A stretch of DNA of 64,000 nt from Seriola aureovittata (lineage: Eukaryota; Chordata; Actinopteri; Carangiformes; Carangidae), in NCBI RefSeq assembly GCF_021018895.1, contig NC_079384.1, forward strand, positions 7,696,140 to 7,760,139. The letters run 5' to 3'. How positions within the stretch are numbered: position 1 is the first letter of the stretch; every line of letters begins with the position of its first letter. A model generated the notes under the pieces. It had not been told where the DNA came from, made no database searches, and saw only the letters and a program-made list of their open reading frames with translations. Shown one piece after another: positions 12,937-24,186 of the stretch. The translations under genes were made by a program, and so were the position numbers.

Positions 12937-14848
12937 CTGGGGACATCCCAAGCATACAGACACAGGCAGAGACGAGAGGTACAGAATGAGAAGCAGATCA
13001 CACAGTTGTTGATGCATAAACCTTAAAAAAATTATGTTTTTTTTTTTATTGTAGTGGCACTGCCAACTCATTTGATATATTACCAGGGTGTAGGAAAACC
13101 AAAGTGCAATTTTAACACCACATGTAACACCATATCTATTCTGAGTGTAAATGACAAAATTAGAAAGAGATCTGCAGAGTAGCATAGAGAGGAGAACCCA
13201 CCTAGGACTGTAAAAGAACCAATGTAGTGAACACAGGAGTGGAGTGCAGATGAGACAGAAGATGGTGGATGGAAAAGTGTGGCACAAACCAGACAAAAAG
13301 GAAACAAGAAGATGGTGTGAGACAAGGATGCAAGAGCAACTTAAACCAATCCCCAGAGCATGCCAGAGTGAAAAGCTTAAAAGAACACAACATTATTGCC
13401 AATGAAGCAAAGGAAATTGCTTAAACATTTCATCTATTGTAACCTATTACTTTTGCTGTGGTGTATATTTGTAATAAACTGTACAAAATACGTCTGGTCC
13501 TGTACTATTTTAACATTGCATTCCTCTCATTCTGTGCATACCGCAGTGATTTAATTCCCAGTCCAGGAACTGTGTCTTACATTTAATCAAGTTCAAGAAT
13601 GTCCATTTCACCAGAGTGATAGATATATGGGCCGATAAACTAAATTTCATTTTGAATCATAAGGGTACTTTTACGATGTCTATAATTCTTACATGTGTAA
13701 GTGAGCATGACACAGTACACAAGTAATTGATTCAATGTCCTCACTGATGCCAGATATGTAATAGCATTGCCAAGAAAGCCCACTCGATGCTTCCTGGTTT
13801 CTAAAGAAAATTCAAATAAACATAAAAACTACATAAAAAAGTCATATTATTGACTGTACCGCTTCTGTTTGACAGTGATTCCCTTCTGCTGCAAGGACTT
13901 TTCATTTGTGAGCTGCAGCAGAGTGATCTCCTTACGGCTAAACAGACGGATGGAAAAGGCCTTCTCTAGCAGCTTGTCGGGTGTGACGGTGGAGGCAATG
14001 CCCTTGATGAAAGCCTGAATGTCTGCCCTGACTTTGCCAGAATCCTGTTGCTGCTGGTTGCCCTGGCCCCCCTGTGCTCCTGCTTTATGCTTGCGATAGA
14101 ACTTGAGCAACGCTATAGCCACACGATAGAGAATCTTGTAGCCCTCCACTAGGTAGACATCCAGGACCCTGACCACATGGCTGAAAGGCAGGTCACCAAG
14201 CACCCAGCGTTGCCAGTCTGAGTAGACTTCTAGCACATCCTGGGCTGTGGCTACAATCAATTTGTGGGCAGCTGTGCAGTACTTGTTGGCCAGGTCACCA
14301 AAAGTCATGCAGCCAGACTCATAGGCAAGGAAAGTCTGGTCCAGCAGTCGCTTGCCTGGCTCGTTGCAGGCCAGCATTCGGCTGACGTGCTCAAAACACT
14401 GAGCTTCATCTGTGCTGAAGTGCAGGAGCAAAGAAGTAACAGCCGGAAGTGATGGACAGTGGGAGATATCTGGAAACTGTCCAGCCAGGCAGTTGATAAT
14501 CTGATGGGCTGAGGCTACCGCCTCTGCCTTCAGACAGTACCGCGGCACAGGACTTCCATCCACAAACTCTGGCAGTGGGATGTGAGAGGAGGGCTTCTTA
14601 GTGGCTGCATTTCCCATAATGTCACGATATACTTCTGCATCTGGTGTAACTGTACGACAGGGAATGGCTTTGATGAGCTGCTGGTAGACTTGTGCCCGTA
14701 GTTTGTGGTTTTTGGCCCAGTAACCCTGCCGAGCCATCTGTTTGAACTCTTTCAGGTCTTTACAGTCAACCTTGGTGGGCCCGCTGCTCTTGGCCAGATC
14801 CCCCATCTGGTTCCAGTCCACAAAGCTGCCATAGTCTTCTTCGGCCAT
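9994..14848 (-). CDS. tbc1d24: TBC1 domain family member 24 (TBC and TLDc domains), complete coding region in six exons
   Basis: The encoded protein is a TBC-TLDc protein of synaptic vesicle and endosomal trafficking, linked in mammals to ARF6 and phosphoinositide binding. Human mutations cause epilepsy and deafness. Coding exons, in transcript order, are 14848-13860, 12936-12778, 12533-12470, 11757-11662, 10749-10503 and 10148-9994. They total 1710 nt (569 residues plus stop), against 559 in human. All junctions are GT-AG and keep frame. The start ATG at 14848 has a strong ACCATGG context. The TBC domain lies at about residues 36-300 and the TLDc domain at about 345-565. Lys36, Arg40, Lys238 and Arg242 fall at the same numbers as in human; Arg40 and Arg242 belong to the phosphoinositide pocket. 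The protein ends GFQDTMAS. The mammalian 18-nt alternative exon after KQK was not found in the 923-nt intron between the first two coding exons. Confidence 0.95.
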
Positions 14849-14872
14849 GGTGCTGGAAACTTGTTGGACTGC
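13860..14872 (-). CDS. tbc1d24: tbc1d24 large exon encoding the TBC domain (residues 1-330)
   Basis: This single exon carries the whole Rab-GAP-like TBC domain, as the large exon of mammalian TBC1D24 does. Recognisable stretches include ARQGYW (39-44), [13 protein letters not shown] (62-74), LPEFVDG (92-98), [11 protein letters not shown] (181-191) and VEGYKILYR (234-242). The family is considered catalytically weak or dead because the usual arginine finger is missing, and nothing here contradicts that. The acceptor is CCCACTCAG|G, so the exon starts at 14872 and has 24 bases before the ATG. Those 24 bases contain no stop in the reading frame. A Gly/Gln-rich insert (GGQGNQQQQ, about 260-268) makes it slightly longer than human. 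The exon ends in AAGCG|GTACAG. Confidence 0.93.
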
Positions 14873-15660
14873 CTGAGTGGGAAGAGAGGAGGGACGCTGT
14901 GGGGTTTTTACAAACCGTCTGTCCCCGACACAGCAGATAACTGGCCTATTGTTCTTAACTGCCCATACTGGTTACTGAAAAACATAAATGACAAAACAAC
15001 AAAATGAGTGTGTATCATCAGGAAGACAAAAGAAAATCATTGCAAAATTGTTTCTGAGTCATATTAAAATCATTTGTCAGCAGCACCAGAGCATAATCAA
15101 ACTTCCACTTTCCACCAGTTTTATATTTTCATACTAATACATAGTTGGCTATTTGCTAGACTAAGTATATCAACAGTTTAAGGATAATGCAAAGACTTGG
15201 GAAGACATTTCTTATACATCCGTTTCCATAAGTATTGATTTGCACAGAAGTTAAGACAAATGCATTACAGAATGGCGACAGTAAATCTGTACTGTAAAAC
15301 AACATGAGCTAATTTCACTAATCAGATTTATGCTGTGGTAAATATCTTTAGAGGGGAAAAAAGCATGTACATCATGAATCCGATACATCTGATCACAAAC
15401 CCATTGCTTGAACGGAATGCAAAGCTATCTTAGTGATGCCATATGACAGCCATAAAAAGACAATGACCTCTGATGTACAAATATATCTCGGACAGATTTA
15501 ATTGGCCAAGAAAAGTGTGACATTAAAACTGTTGAACTGGAAGCTGTAGTAGTGAGGGAAATAATTACTTTTTTGGAATTACAACTGTAAAGGTTAACAA
15601 GCAGTATAATTTAAAAACCAGCTACCAGCACATAATTTCCTGCAAATGCTGACCACAAGA

Positions 15661-15862
15661 TACATGGGGAAGCATGTCCAAAGATCATTTGCAATATACT
15701 GAGAATAGTTGTTGCACAATCATCAAATCATGTCACACTGTGTTTCAGCAAGTCACAAGGAGATACATGTCCAAAGTTCACTTGCAATATACTGAAAATG
15801 ACATTCATAAAAGGCTCAGATCATGTAACACTGCCTCCCAACAAGTCACATGGAAGACTGCA
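15661..15862. repeat. Imperfect tandem duplication of a ~93-bp unit
   Basis: Two adjacent units begin CATGTCCAAAG at about 15673 and 15766. Each contains TTGCAATATACTGA, then ATCATGT(A/C)ACACTG, and each ends CAAGTCACA. The period is 93 bases, a multiple of three, so the plus-strand reading frame shows two 31-residue protein-like repeats beginning MSK-HLQYTEN. There is no other coding evidence. It lies inside tbc1d24 intron 1 on the opposite strand, so it is treated as a minisatellite-like repeat. Confidence 0.7.
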
Positions 15863-16551
15863 TGTAAAACTGGAAGCATTTATGGTGGCTCTATAGGGAG
15901 ATTAACCGTTTTACTTAAAGGGCATGTTTACATAAATGTTCATTTTACCTATGACATTGCATGTAACTGACGTAAGGCAGACTTGAATTCAGACCCAACA
16001 AAAGAAATCTATCTGGCCAAAGACCACCTTGAAATGTCAGAATATTAAATTAATTCTCCAAATCCGTCAATATAAGTTCTCTGCACAGATGAACAAAAGG
16101 TCCACTAAACCAAAGCCATGATACCCACGATCCTCCGATATACTCAAACCATCATGTATACATGGAAATGATTTAGCATTCAGGCTAAAGTAACTTAAAA
16201 TGCTGCTGACCAAGGTGCCAAACCCAACTAACACAGCTGTCATTTAGCTGAACGGGTCAGCCCTTAAATCTTAGTGTGCGATAATTAAAGCTGGGTCCAC
16301 TTATGACAACTTAACTTTATATACTATCAGGAATGCTCCACAGATCTCTATGAATAGCCACATCCTAACAGCAGTGCATCCTAGTAGCATCCTACCAACA
16401 TGGCTCCTCTAATGTTACACTGTAATGTTAGGTACCCATTTTGTCTTGAAAAGACCTTAGCCTACTTAACTTACATAATGCATATGTGTTTAGGTCACCA
16501 CTACAGGCTACTGTCTGAATCGTGGCCCACACAACCAGAGTTTTGTTCATC

Positions 16552-16552
<1 letters not shown>

Positions 16553-16582
<30 letters not shown>
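16553..16582. repeat. 30-base T homopolymer
   Basis: An uninterrupted run of T on the plus strand inside tbc1d24 intron 1 reads as poly(A) in the sense direction of the gene. No target-site duplication or LINE/SINE body was recognised beside it. Confidence 0.9.
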
Positions 16583-16586
<4 letters not shown>

Positions 16587-17799
16587 GGTAAAATCCAAAA
16601 TTGTCACCCATTCCGGACAGAATGAGACAAGGCCTTTACTAGGTGTTCAACCTTACTGTATGTATATACTTATCGTCCTCATTCACGTGGTTCCTACATA
16701 TGTCCCTTTTCATAATCACATCCTAATTCTTTTGGGTTGGTTTCAGTGGATATTATTAATGCATTTACCATAACATGACCGAATAATATGATTGCCACTT
16801 TGGCCATATTACTTTAAGCTCAACTACAATATATATGAGAATGAGTTCATGCATTTAGTGCAATACCTTTAAAAATCTACATTCTGCAATCGTTTGCTGT
16901 AAGTTACTTATTCTAAAATGATTAACCTATTACTGATTACATTTTAACATGTAAAAATACTGGACGGGAAAGGAAGCTGACTACTAGCCATTAAACTGCA
17001 TCTCTGCAAAACTGGACAGGGTTGGGTAACGTTACTGTAGGTGAATCAAAGATTGCAATTTTTTCTTGGAGACTGAGCAGATGCAGATACAAAGACATAA
17101 GCACAGACAAAGCTAACGTTACAGTGTCTGCTACCTTGTCGCTCAGTTAACATTACAGTATGTGCGGGTACAGCTGTGTCAACACACACCGAAATGACAG
17201 CTTCAAATGCACGCAGAGCTGCCGAAACTATGCGTTCAGTCGAATAACATATTAACGTCAGCTAGCCAGCTGAGGTGGTAGCAGCTAACATGTTAAAGAA
17301 AGGCAATGCACACGGGTCACAGAGTCTTTAACATTACCGCCGGAGTAAATCTGATACACCCTTTTCCATTCACACTTGCCAAGTTAGCATTGCTAGCATT
17401 AGCTACCAGCAAGCTGTTCCTGACAGTGCATGTCAGACTCAGCAGCTAACGAAACCTTAACCTGAGCACAAAACTAGCTGCCCGACATAAGATAACACGC
17501 AAGACAGACACGAAGCCATGCAAAATATAGAGCAACACCAAAACAACCCGGTAAAAATATTCAGGCTAACGTTGCTGCAGCAGCTAGCATGAATGTTACC
17601 AACCACAAATTAATTTTGTCCGCTAGCTGTCTTGGGAGTTTGTTGATGTGAAGAGATTTCAGCTTGAATTTGTGGAAAAGCGCTGCATTTCAAACACAAT
17701 GCCGGCGACAGGAATAAGAATTACCCCTACAGCACAAGACCGAAGACTGGTAAGCAAATGATAAATAACTGTCAACAAATATACGGATAATATTCGTAC

Positions 17800-17930
17800 C
17801 TGGAATTGAGATGTCTTGAGACGTGAAGCAGCATTCATATTAAGTTGCCTCGGGCATGCGCAGTGCCTTCAACCCCGGTCACGGTCTGCGTGCTGCTGCT
17901 GGAGCTGCAGAGGGGCTCAGGTGGGCTGGT
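17800..17930 (-). promoter_or_regulatory. tbc1d24: Probable first exon and promoter of tbc1d24
   Basis: On the minus strand this segment is CpG-richer than its flanks and ends in TTCCAG|GTACGA, a good donor at 17799. It contains GGGCATGCGCAGTGCC (about 17852-17867), close to an NRF-1 palindrome, which is common in TATA-less vertebrate promoters. Joining base 17800 to the acceptor-defined base 14872 gives an exon 1 that carries an in-frame ATG at 17838-17836 (see findings) and a 6-codon uORF, ATGCCCGAG to TAA, just before it. The transcription start is not determined. A different first exon remains possible. Confidence 0.4.
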
Positions 17931-19219
17931 TAAATACACACAGGTTACAACCTCTACTCTGCACGCTCTGGTTAATTCACAAAAGTGGAGGAACTTACTG
18001 TCTCTTCGGAAAGCAGTGTCAGTACTTAAAGACAGTCAGTGAAGATAACCAACTACATTATAGGCTAATACACAAAGTCATGATGTGTTTTACAACATCA
18101 GCTACCTATTCAAATGTCCATACTGAATAATTAGGAATAGCACGAGATATTAAAACCACCAGAAGTATTCTAATGTCCTATGGTGCACCAAAGAGTAACA
18201 CCAAAGAATAAGCAAATATTACCCTATTCCTTTTATGGCTTACTTGTAGAAGTCAGTGACCATGGAGAGGTTGCATGGCAGATCACAGTAGCTTATCTGA
18301 TCCGCCTTGTTTACTTGCAGACTTGCTCTGTTAAATGAGCGATGGCAATGGGACAGGACAGGAAGATCCATAGCAAAGGACAACAAACCATGTCTTTGTC
18401 CAGTGCTCAAAGCAACAGCCAAAAGTCAACTGCCCAACACATGACAGTTATTACTGATAATTAAATTGCTTTCGAGAACAACTCAGGGTAAAATGTTGTT
18501 TGGCCTTGTCTTTTCCTCTTAAATGTGGCTGATGTTTTTAGGTCCTCTTTTAGCATGACCTTCTCGGTGCTGCAGTAGCAGTGAAAAAGCAAAATTAGTG
18601 ATGTCAGAAATTGTTCAGTTGTGCTATCTGAATGTTTAACCGTTTCTGTAAAAATATTTAATTGTATGTAACAGTTTGTCTATTCTTCTATTCTTCTATA
18701 ATCTCTCTGTAATCCCAAACCAAACCAAACCACTTTTACTACACTTAAGGATCCATCTACTGTAAGGTTGTACACTAACACAGGCTGTATGCAAATGTGT
18801 GAGCAGAGGGAGTTTTCCACCCAAAATACTACAAGACAAATCCATACACATCTCAGCATCTTACATACCTTCAGACAATATGAATGTTCTGTGTGCTAAT
18901 GAATGTGTTTAGTTTCATTTGAAGCTGAGTTCCACACGTGACGTCCACAACCTATGACTAGTTTACTTTAAACAGCTTCTGCTGATCAATTTGGAACAGA
19001 AGTGTGTGGGAAAGAAGAGCGCAGCTGTGTCACATGAGGTAGGCAGAGCATCCTAATCCTGTAGGAACACCATATCATTATGATGATTTCATATTTCATT
19101 TGTTTTGTGCATGTTAGCATGTATTTGTGTTTGAGTGTGATTACGAAAAGAAGAAAAATGAGAAAAGAGGTGGGTGAGTATGAAAGACCATCAGTGTGTG
19201 TTTGTGTGTGTGTATGTCT

Positions 19220-19264
<45 letters not shown>

Positions 19265-20760
19265 ACAGAGCGAAAGAGAGAGAGCAAGAGAGAGAGATAG
19301 AGAGAGAGACAGAGAGAGAGAGACAGATGGGTGTAAAGCCAGTAAGCCTTTAGGTCCTAGCTTATGGAGGTTTATGCTCATCAAATCCTTCCGCTCCCAC
19401 ACACTGTGTGACATCAGCCTCCAGTTCCCTCCCACTCCACCTGATCTCACACGTATACACACATGCGCACAATTGTGCGCACATGAACAGAGGCATAGAC
19501 ACAGACTTGTATATATACATATACGTTCCGTACATACACATAAGTAAGACAGTGTGTGTTTTATAATAGAAGCAGGGCCTGAAATACAGGGTTCAACCAG
19601 TAAGCATCATGTTTGCCTGGCAATTATGTGCCAGCCAGAGCAGTTCCATTCCAGCAAAACACTGATTTTTTGATTCAATGAAGTTTAGGCAATTAAACAG
19701 ACATCAGTAGCATAGAGAGATTAAAGAACTGGACTGGAGTGAGCTGACTGGGAAAATGCAGGCAGGCAAAGTGAGTGTGCAATGCTATTTTCTGTCAGCA
19801 ACTGTCTTTGAGCAAGGCACTAAACCTACAACTGTTTCTGGCTATGGCTGCAGTGTACCAGATGGGAATATGTACTGCAAGTACTGCAGGGATGTTCAGA
19901 TTGCTTTCTCTGAATATATACAAACTGAAAAAAAGATGAATCCACAAAAAAATGAATGAATTATGATTTTGCTAATCCATTAATCATTTAAGTCAGCTAA
20001 AAATCAATAATTTGTGAGAATCAAAGGTCCCTGTCCACAAGTGACAGATGAGCTTATAGCAGGTAGAAAGAGTCATGCAGTGTTCAAAGAATGGTTTGAT
20101 CAGTGTTGCATGCATTTGACCTGGCATCTTCACTGGAAAGGTTTACCTCTGCTGAGGAGCTGGTGCTGTCAGCCAACCAGGGTTCAATGTTGTGGTTGCT
20201 TACTTACTACTGTGGCAAGACACAGTGTGACACACAGACCTCTAAGTCGACAGCCAATTGCGTTCATGGCCTATTTTGAAAGAAATTGGTACATTCTCTC
20301 TTTATCTCTGATGGAGCAAGATAATCCTTCCTCAAGTGACATATGTTCCCTGATCTTTCTCTGTCCAGATGGGATGTTAACTAGTTAAGTGGTGTGGAAA
20401 CTTTTGGAATGCTGTATGTCACTGTGATCTGTAACCCGGCTAATTACTGTTGCATGTCCGTTCTCATGATCACTATTTTCAGAGGGAAACTTTAAATAGA
20501 TCACAATACCATTTTTGTTTCCCTCATATTTTTCTGCAAAAGTATTTCAGTATTACACAGAGTTCATCTCCTCCAGGAATGTATTCAGTTCTGATCTATA
20601 CTTCCTCATGTGACACACATTACTGTGTGTTGTGCCAATGAAAACAAGAAAATACATTTTTTAAAACATGTTTTAGAGATTCCCATATGAGTACTGAGAG
20701 TTGGATTTTTTCGGTGTTTTGAGAAAACATTTGATTTTCTTTTCTCACGTTCCCACACAG
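17931..20760. other. Intergenic region between divergent tbc1d24 and the mgat5b-like gene
   Basis: No coding exon is recognised. It contains the (GT)n and (GA)n tracts at about 19.2-19.33 kb. The promoter of the plus-strand glycosyltransferase gene should lie here or slightly further right, but no CpG-rich core was seen. Confidence 0.4.
19193..19327. repeat. Compound microsatellite (GT)n followed by (GA)n
   Basis: The (GT)n part, with TTTG and ATGT interruptions, runs to about 19261. A purine tract of GA repeats with GACA interruptions follows at about 19269-19327. Confidence 0.95.
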
Positions 20761-20805
20761 GTTCTGTCCGACAGGAGCGCCTTGGCACTATGGTGCAGTC
20801 TTCAG
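20761..20805 (+). other. Candidate 5' UTR exon of the mgat5b-like gene
   Basis: A 45-base segment is preceded by a pyrimidine-rich acceptor (TTCTTTTCTCACG...CCCACACAG) and followed by CTTCAG|GTATCT. It starts GTTCTGTCCGACAGG. Spliced to the next exon (22155) it would create a 12-codon uORF (stop included) starting at the ATG at 20790. There is no protein similarity to support it, only splice-site quality and position. Confidence 0.3.
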
Positions 20806-21631
20806 GTATCTATGAGACTCTCGTCTGATCTGTGGTGATTTTTGTTTCCAAAAATAGAGTAGGTGATTTTAGTGCCTTGTCATCATGTATGATTTAGTAA
20901 ATCAATATCATGAGTAATCCGACTGAAAATATGAACTCTTGAGGGTCAGTGAAGCATGTTTGTCCTTAAAAAGTGAGACCTTTAGATAACTTGGCATTGC
21001 TTCTTACACTTTATCTATTCATTTGTCACCAAAATGAAACCTCCAAAGAAATAAATGCATTCCTGACTGAATTATCTGGCAATTGTGTTACAACACACTA
21101 AGTCAGAATTACAACTTATTCTGTAATTGTTATCTACACAGTTTCCACTGGGTAATTCCTTCGGTCTATTATTATCAGTATCATTGTTACTATCATTAAA
21201 TTTTTATCATCTTTTGTTTCTATTGTGTATTCAGAGCCAAAGGTTTGCACCATTTGAGCTATTTAAATGAGCTTCCTTCTTCAGTATCAATTCACAGCTA
21301 AGGCTTTAGTCTAGCCAGTGAGACTGAAAGAAACTGTGTCACCCAATAGCGTGGTCTCCATTGTATCTGTGAAAGGCCTAAGCAGCACTCTGGGTATTGT
21401 TTTCTTTAAAAGGGAGTCAGGTTACCTTGACAACCGCAGGATGCCTACCCATAGGCCCTGAGACAGAGAAAAGGCACGGCCAGAGAAGGAGGGAAAGAGA
21501 TCGAAAAGAGACAAAAAAAGGAGGCAAGATACTCCCCAGCCCCAACTTTATTTTCTCATAGTTTGTGTGTTTTGACAACAGGCCTGATGGTTGCCAGTGG
21601 GTTGGGATGGAGACCCAAGGAGGAGGTGAGG

Positions 21632-21658
21632 ATGTGTGTGTTTCTGTGTGTGTGTGTG

Positions 21659-21709
<51 letters not shown>
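21632..21709. repeat. (GT)n microsatellite
   Basis: A GT dinucleotide tract with a few TTTC and GA interruptions at its left end lies upstream of the mgat5b-like start codon. Confidence 0.95.
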
Positions 21710-22154
21710 TAGTCCATGTGCTGGATTGTCTTGTACACCAAACTATTGAACCTTCTCTGTATCTGTCTCACACTGATACAGAACAAGAGTTTGGTGACAG
21801 CAGTTTTGTTATGTTTATGTTGATTATTTCCATCCGTCTAATGAACACGTTGAACACCAACACAGAAAGACCACAAGCTGAAAAGGCTTTCATATCCAGT
21901 CATGCTGCCAATAGCATTACTATAAAATCTATTTACTAGAGACTTTATTGATGCAATTCATGTGGAAAATGTGACCATTCATCTGCAATTTGAAAAGAAA
22001 CTACAATGGATCTTTAGTGCTTAAACCCAAATATGGAAGTGGAAAATGTAATTGTGTAAGAATTAGATGTTTTTCTCTACACACAACCAAGCTATACATT
22101 TATTACTGAGCATGGTTCACTTACTGGTATTTGTACTGTCCTTTTTTTTAACAG

Positions 22155-24186
22155 TGACATCCAACATCCTGTAAACAGAGGGCCATGCGTGTTGCACTGC
22201 GGCCACGCAGGTAAGGCTCGGCATCATGAGATCAGTGGCTAAACAGTGAAGAGAAGTAGCAACGATGTACGGCAGAAAGTGACTGATGCACCTCACCTCA
22301 TCCTTGGCTGGCTCACAGTTTCCAGTTTGCTGTAGTCACTTTAACTAGCTGAGAGCAAAAACAAAAAGGCAATTGTTGTTCTCATTTTGACAGCTAAAAA
22401 GTTCAAGTGGCACCTCACAGTGACTGATGGCTTGTTGAGAAAGCACAGTGTACTGCATAATTGATTATATTCATTATCATGTCTGCTTTTTATGTGGCGC
22501 TTGATCTCCCCAGCATGCATCACCTGCAGTAGAAATTAAGGCCAACTATCACATAGTAATATGTTTTAATATGACACCCCCCCCTCCCCCGTGCAGTTTA
22601 CAGGGGTGCTGCTTTTCTGTATATACCCTCAACCAAATACAAGTGATGTTTTGATGAGTGGTCTGACAGCTTTGATGAAATGCAGACTAATAGAATTGAA
22701 TTGAAATAATGTGCTTGGATGAGAATCTGGAGCTTTATAGTTACTAGGAGAGCCTTGAAACTGTTTGTATATGTACTTGAGATTGGCTACACCATGTTTC
22801 TCTGGATGAGGGCTGGTGGGTTTACTGGCCTGATGAAAGTGAGAATGAAGTGATTGCTCTCTCTGCACCAGTTAAACCCAAAGCTGGGCTCCCATGTGAG
22901 CAATGAGCAGACACATGCTATAATGGCACATCATGCGTCAGATATTCGTTTTGACACACTAGGGTCTCCTCGCTTGAAGTAATGGAACAATTTAGTTGTT
23001 CACTTTCTCAGTGCGTTCGGTGAAAGGCAGAGTCAGGCTGTAAGTTTTTATTGCATTAGGTCTGCTGTTAAAATCAAATCTATGAAGTTAAAGGGAGATT
23101 TAACTGGTTGGGTATGACACAGATTATTAAAAAATACCTTTTATGTCATGTCTGATATGTGGTCAATAAACATACAAAGAAATATGATAATGACATGAGG
23201 TTGTTTGCTCTATTGCATATACTGTTGTGTTTATTAGAAAAATATGATGCAAAAGATCAGGCATGAGCTTCCATATTCAGACTCCATTTTATATTGTATA
23301 CGACCAAGGAAGATCCCTGGGGGTAATTTTGCAGTTGGTAGTTAAACTCATTTGAAAACACAGAAATTATGATTTGATTAAAAATATATCAGCTGTCAGC
23401 TGAGTCAGCTGTAACACCTGAAATTGTGAGTGTGCTGAAAACTTATTTGCTACCCAGCAGAAAAGTCTGAACCGTTAGCTTAAAGTAATCAATAAATAGA
23501 TAGCTAAAAGTTCAAATAGCTTGCAAATGAAATAGATATAATGTTGAAATAGTTAACAAATAGTGATAGATAAACAGTACAGCTAAAAGTTGAAGTATAG
23601 GCCTATAATTAAAAGTGATGGATAACAGTCAGTTGGCTAAAGATAAAATGGCTGAAATAGTTAAAATCATGGATATTGTTGAAACAATCTGCAGTTTAAA
23701 TGGTTGGCTAAAGGTAATGGAGTAATGATTAAAATGACTTAAAGTAATAGACAGTTGAAATGGATAGCTAAAAGTATAGAGTAAATATTTGACAGTTAGC
23801 TAAAACTGATAGTTAAAGGGTTGAAATGTTCCACTCCAAGGTGGTAACTAGCACAGATGCCCACTTTTATATAGGAGTGCATTAAATAACATCCATCTTG
23901 AAATCAGTTCAAATAAACAGATTTGGGTGGAGTCAGTCAGTGGATACTTCAGTTCATGTGACTGTGGGCTGTGGAGGCATGTCAGACAAAAACGCCTCAG
24001 AACCACTGATGTGCTGAATGCTGTTTGCTGTAACATTTGAAGAGGTTTCTCTGTGTATTGTGCCCTCTAGTGGTTGCTTGGTGCTCTGTCTGTGCCTGTC
24101 AGTGTTCACCCTGCTGCTACAGAGCCTCTGGGTGCCACTTGAGATGGCCAAGGATGAACCTGCCGGGAGGTCACCTGAGGAACAGG
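22155..24186 (+). CDS. mgat5b-like: mgat5b-like N-terminal exons: cytosolic tail and signal anchor
   Basis: Exon 22155-22210 (acceptor TTTTTTTAACAG) carries the ATG at 22185 and encodes MRVALRPR plus two bases of a Ser codon. Exon 24071-24186 (acceptor GTGCCCTCTAG) continues SGCLVLCLCLSVFTLLL and ends in EEQ plus one base. Residues about 10-30 form one hydrophobic helix preceded by three arginines, the expected type II signal anchor that leaves the catalytic part in the Golgi lumen. The short first exon was identified by splice phase and by its resemblance to the MGAT5B N-terminus (VTLRPFR), not by length, so the start is good but not certain. Confidence 0.75.

Larger units (their letters stand above)
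14873..17799 (-). other. tbc1d24: tbc1d24 intron 1 (inferred)
   Basis: The 2.9-kb interval is bounded by the CCCACTCAG acceptor at 14873 and a CCAG|GTACGA donor at 17799-17798. It contains an imperfect tandem repeat at 15.67-15.86 kb and a 30-T run at 16553-16582. From about 17.0 to 17.65 kb it is dense in GCTAGC, GTTAGC and AACGTTA words, which are frequent around fish promoters. No coding exon was recognised. Confidence 0.5.

Noticed and set aside
18986..19462. 158-codon minus-strand ORF
   Set aside because: Most of it is translated (GA)n and (GT)n microsatellite (Ser-Leu and Thr-His runs).
20014..20388. 124-codon plus-strand ORF
   Set aside because: It begins at a GTG, not an ATG, has no family resemblance, and lies in AT-rich intergenic sequence.
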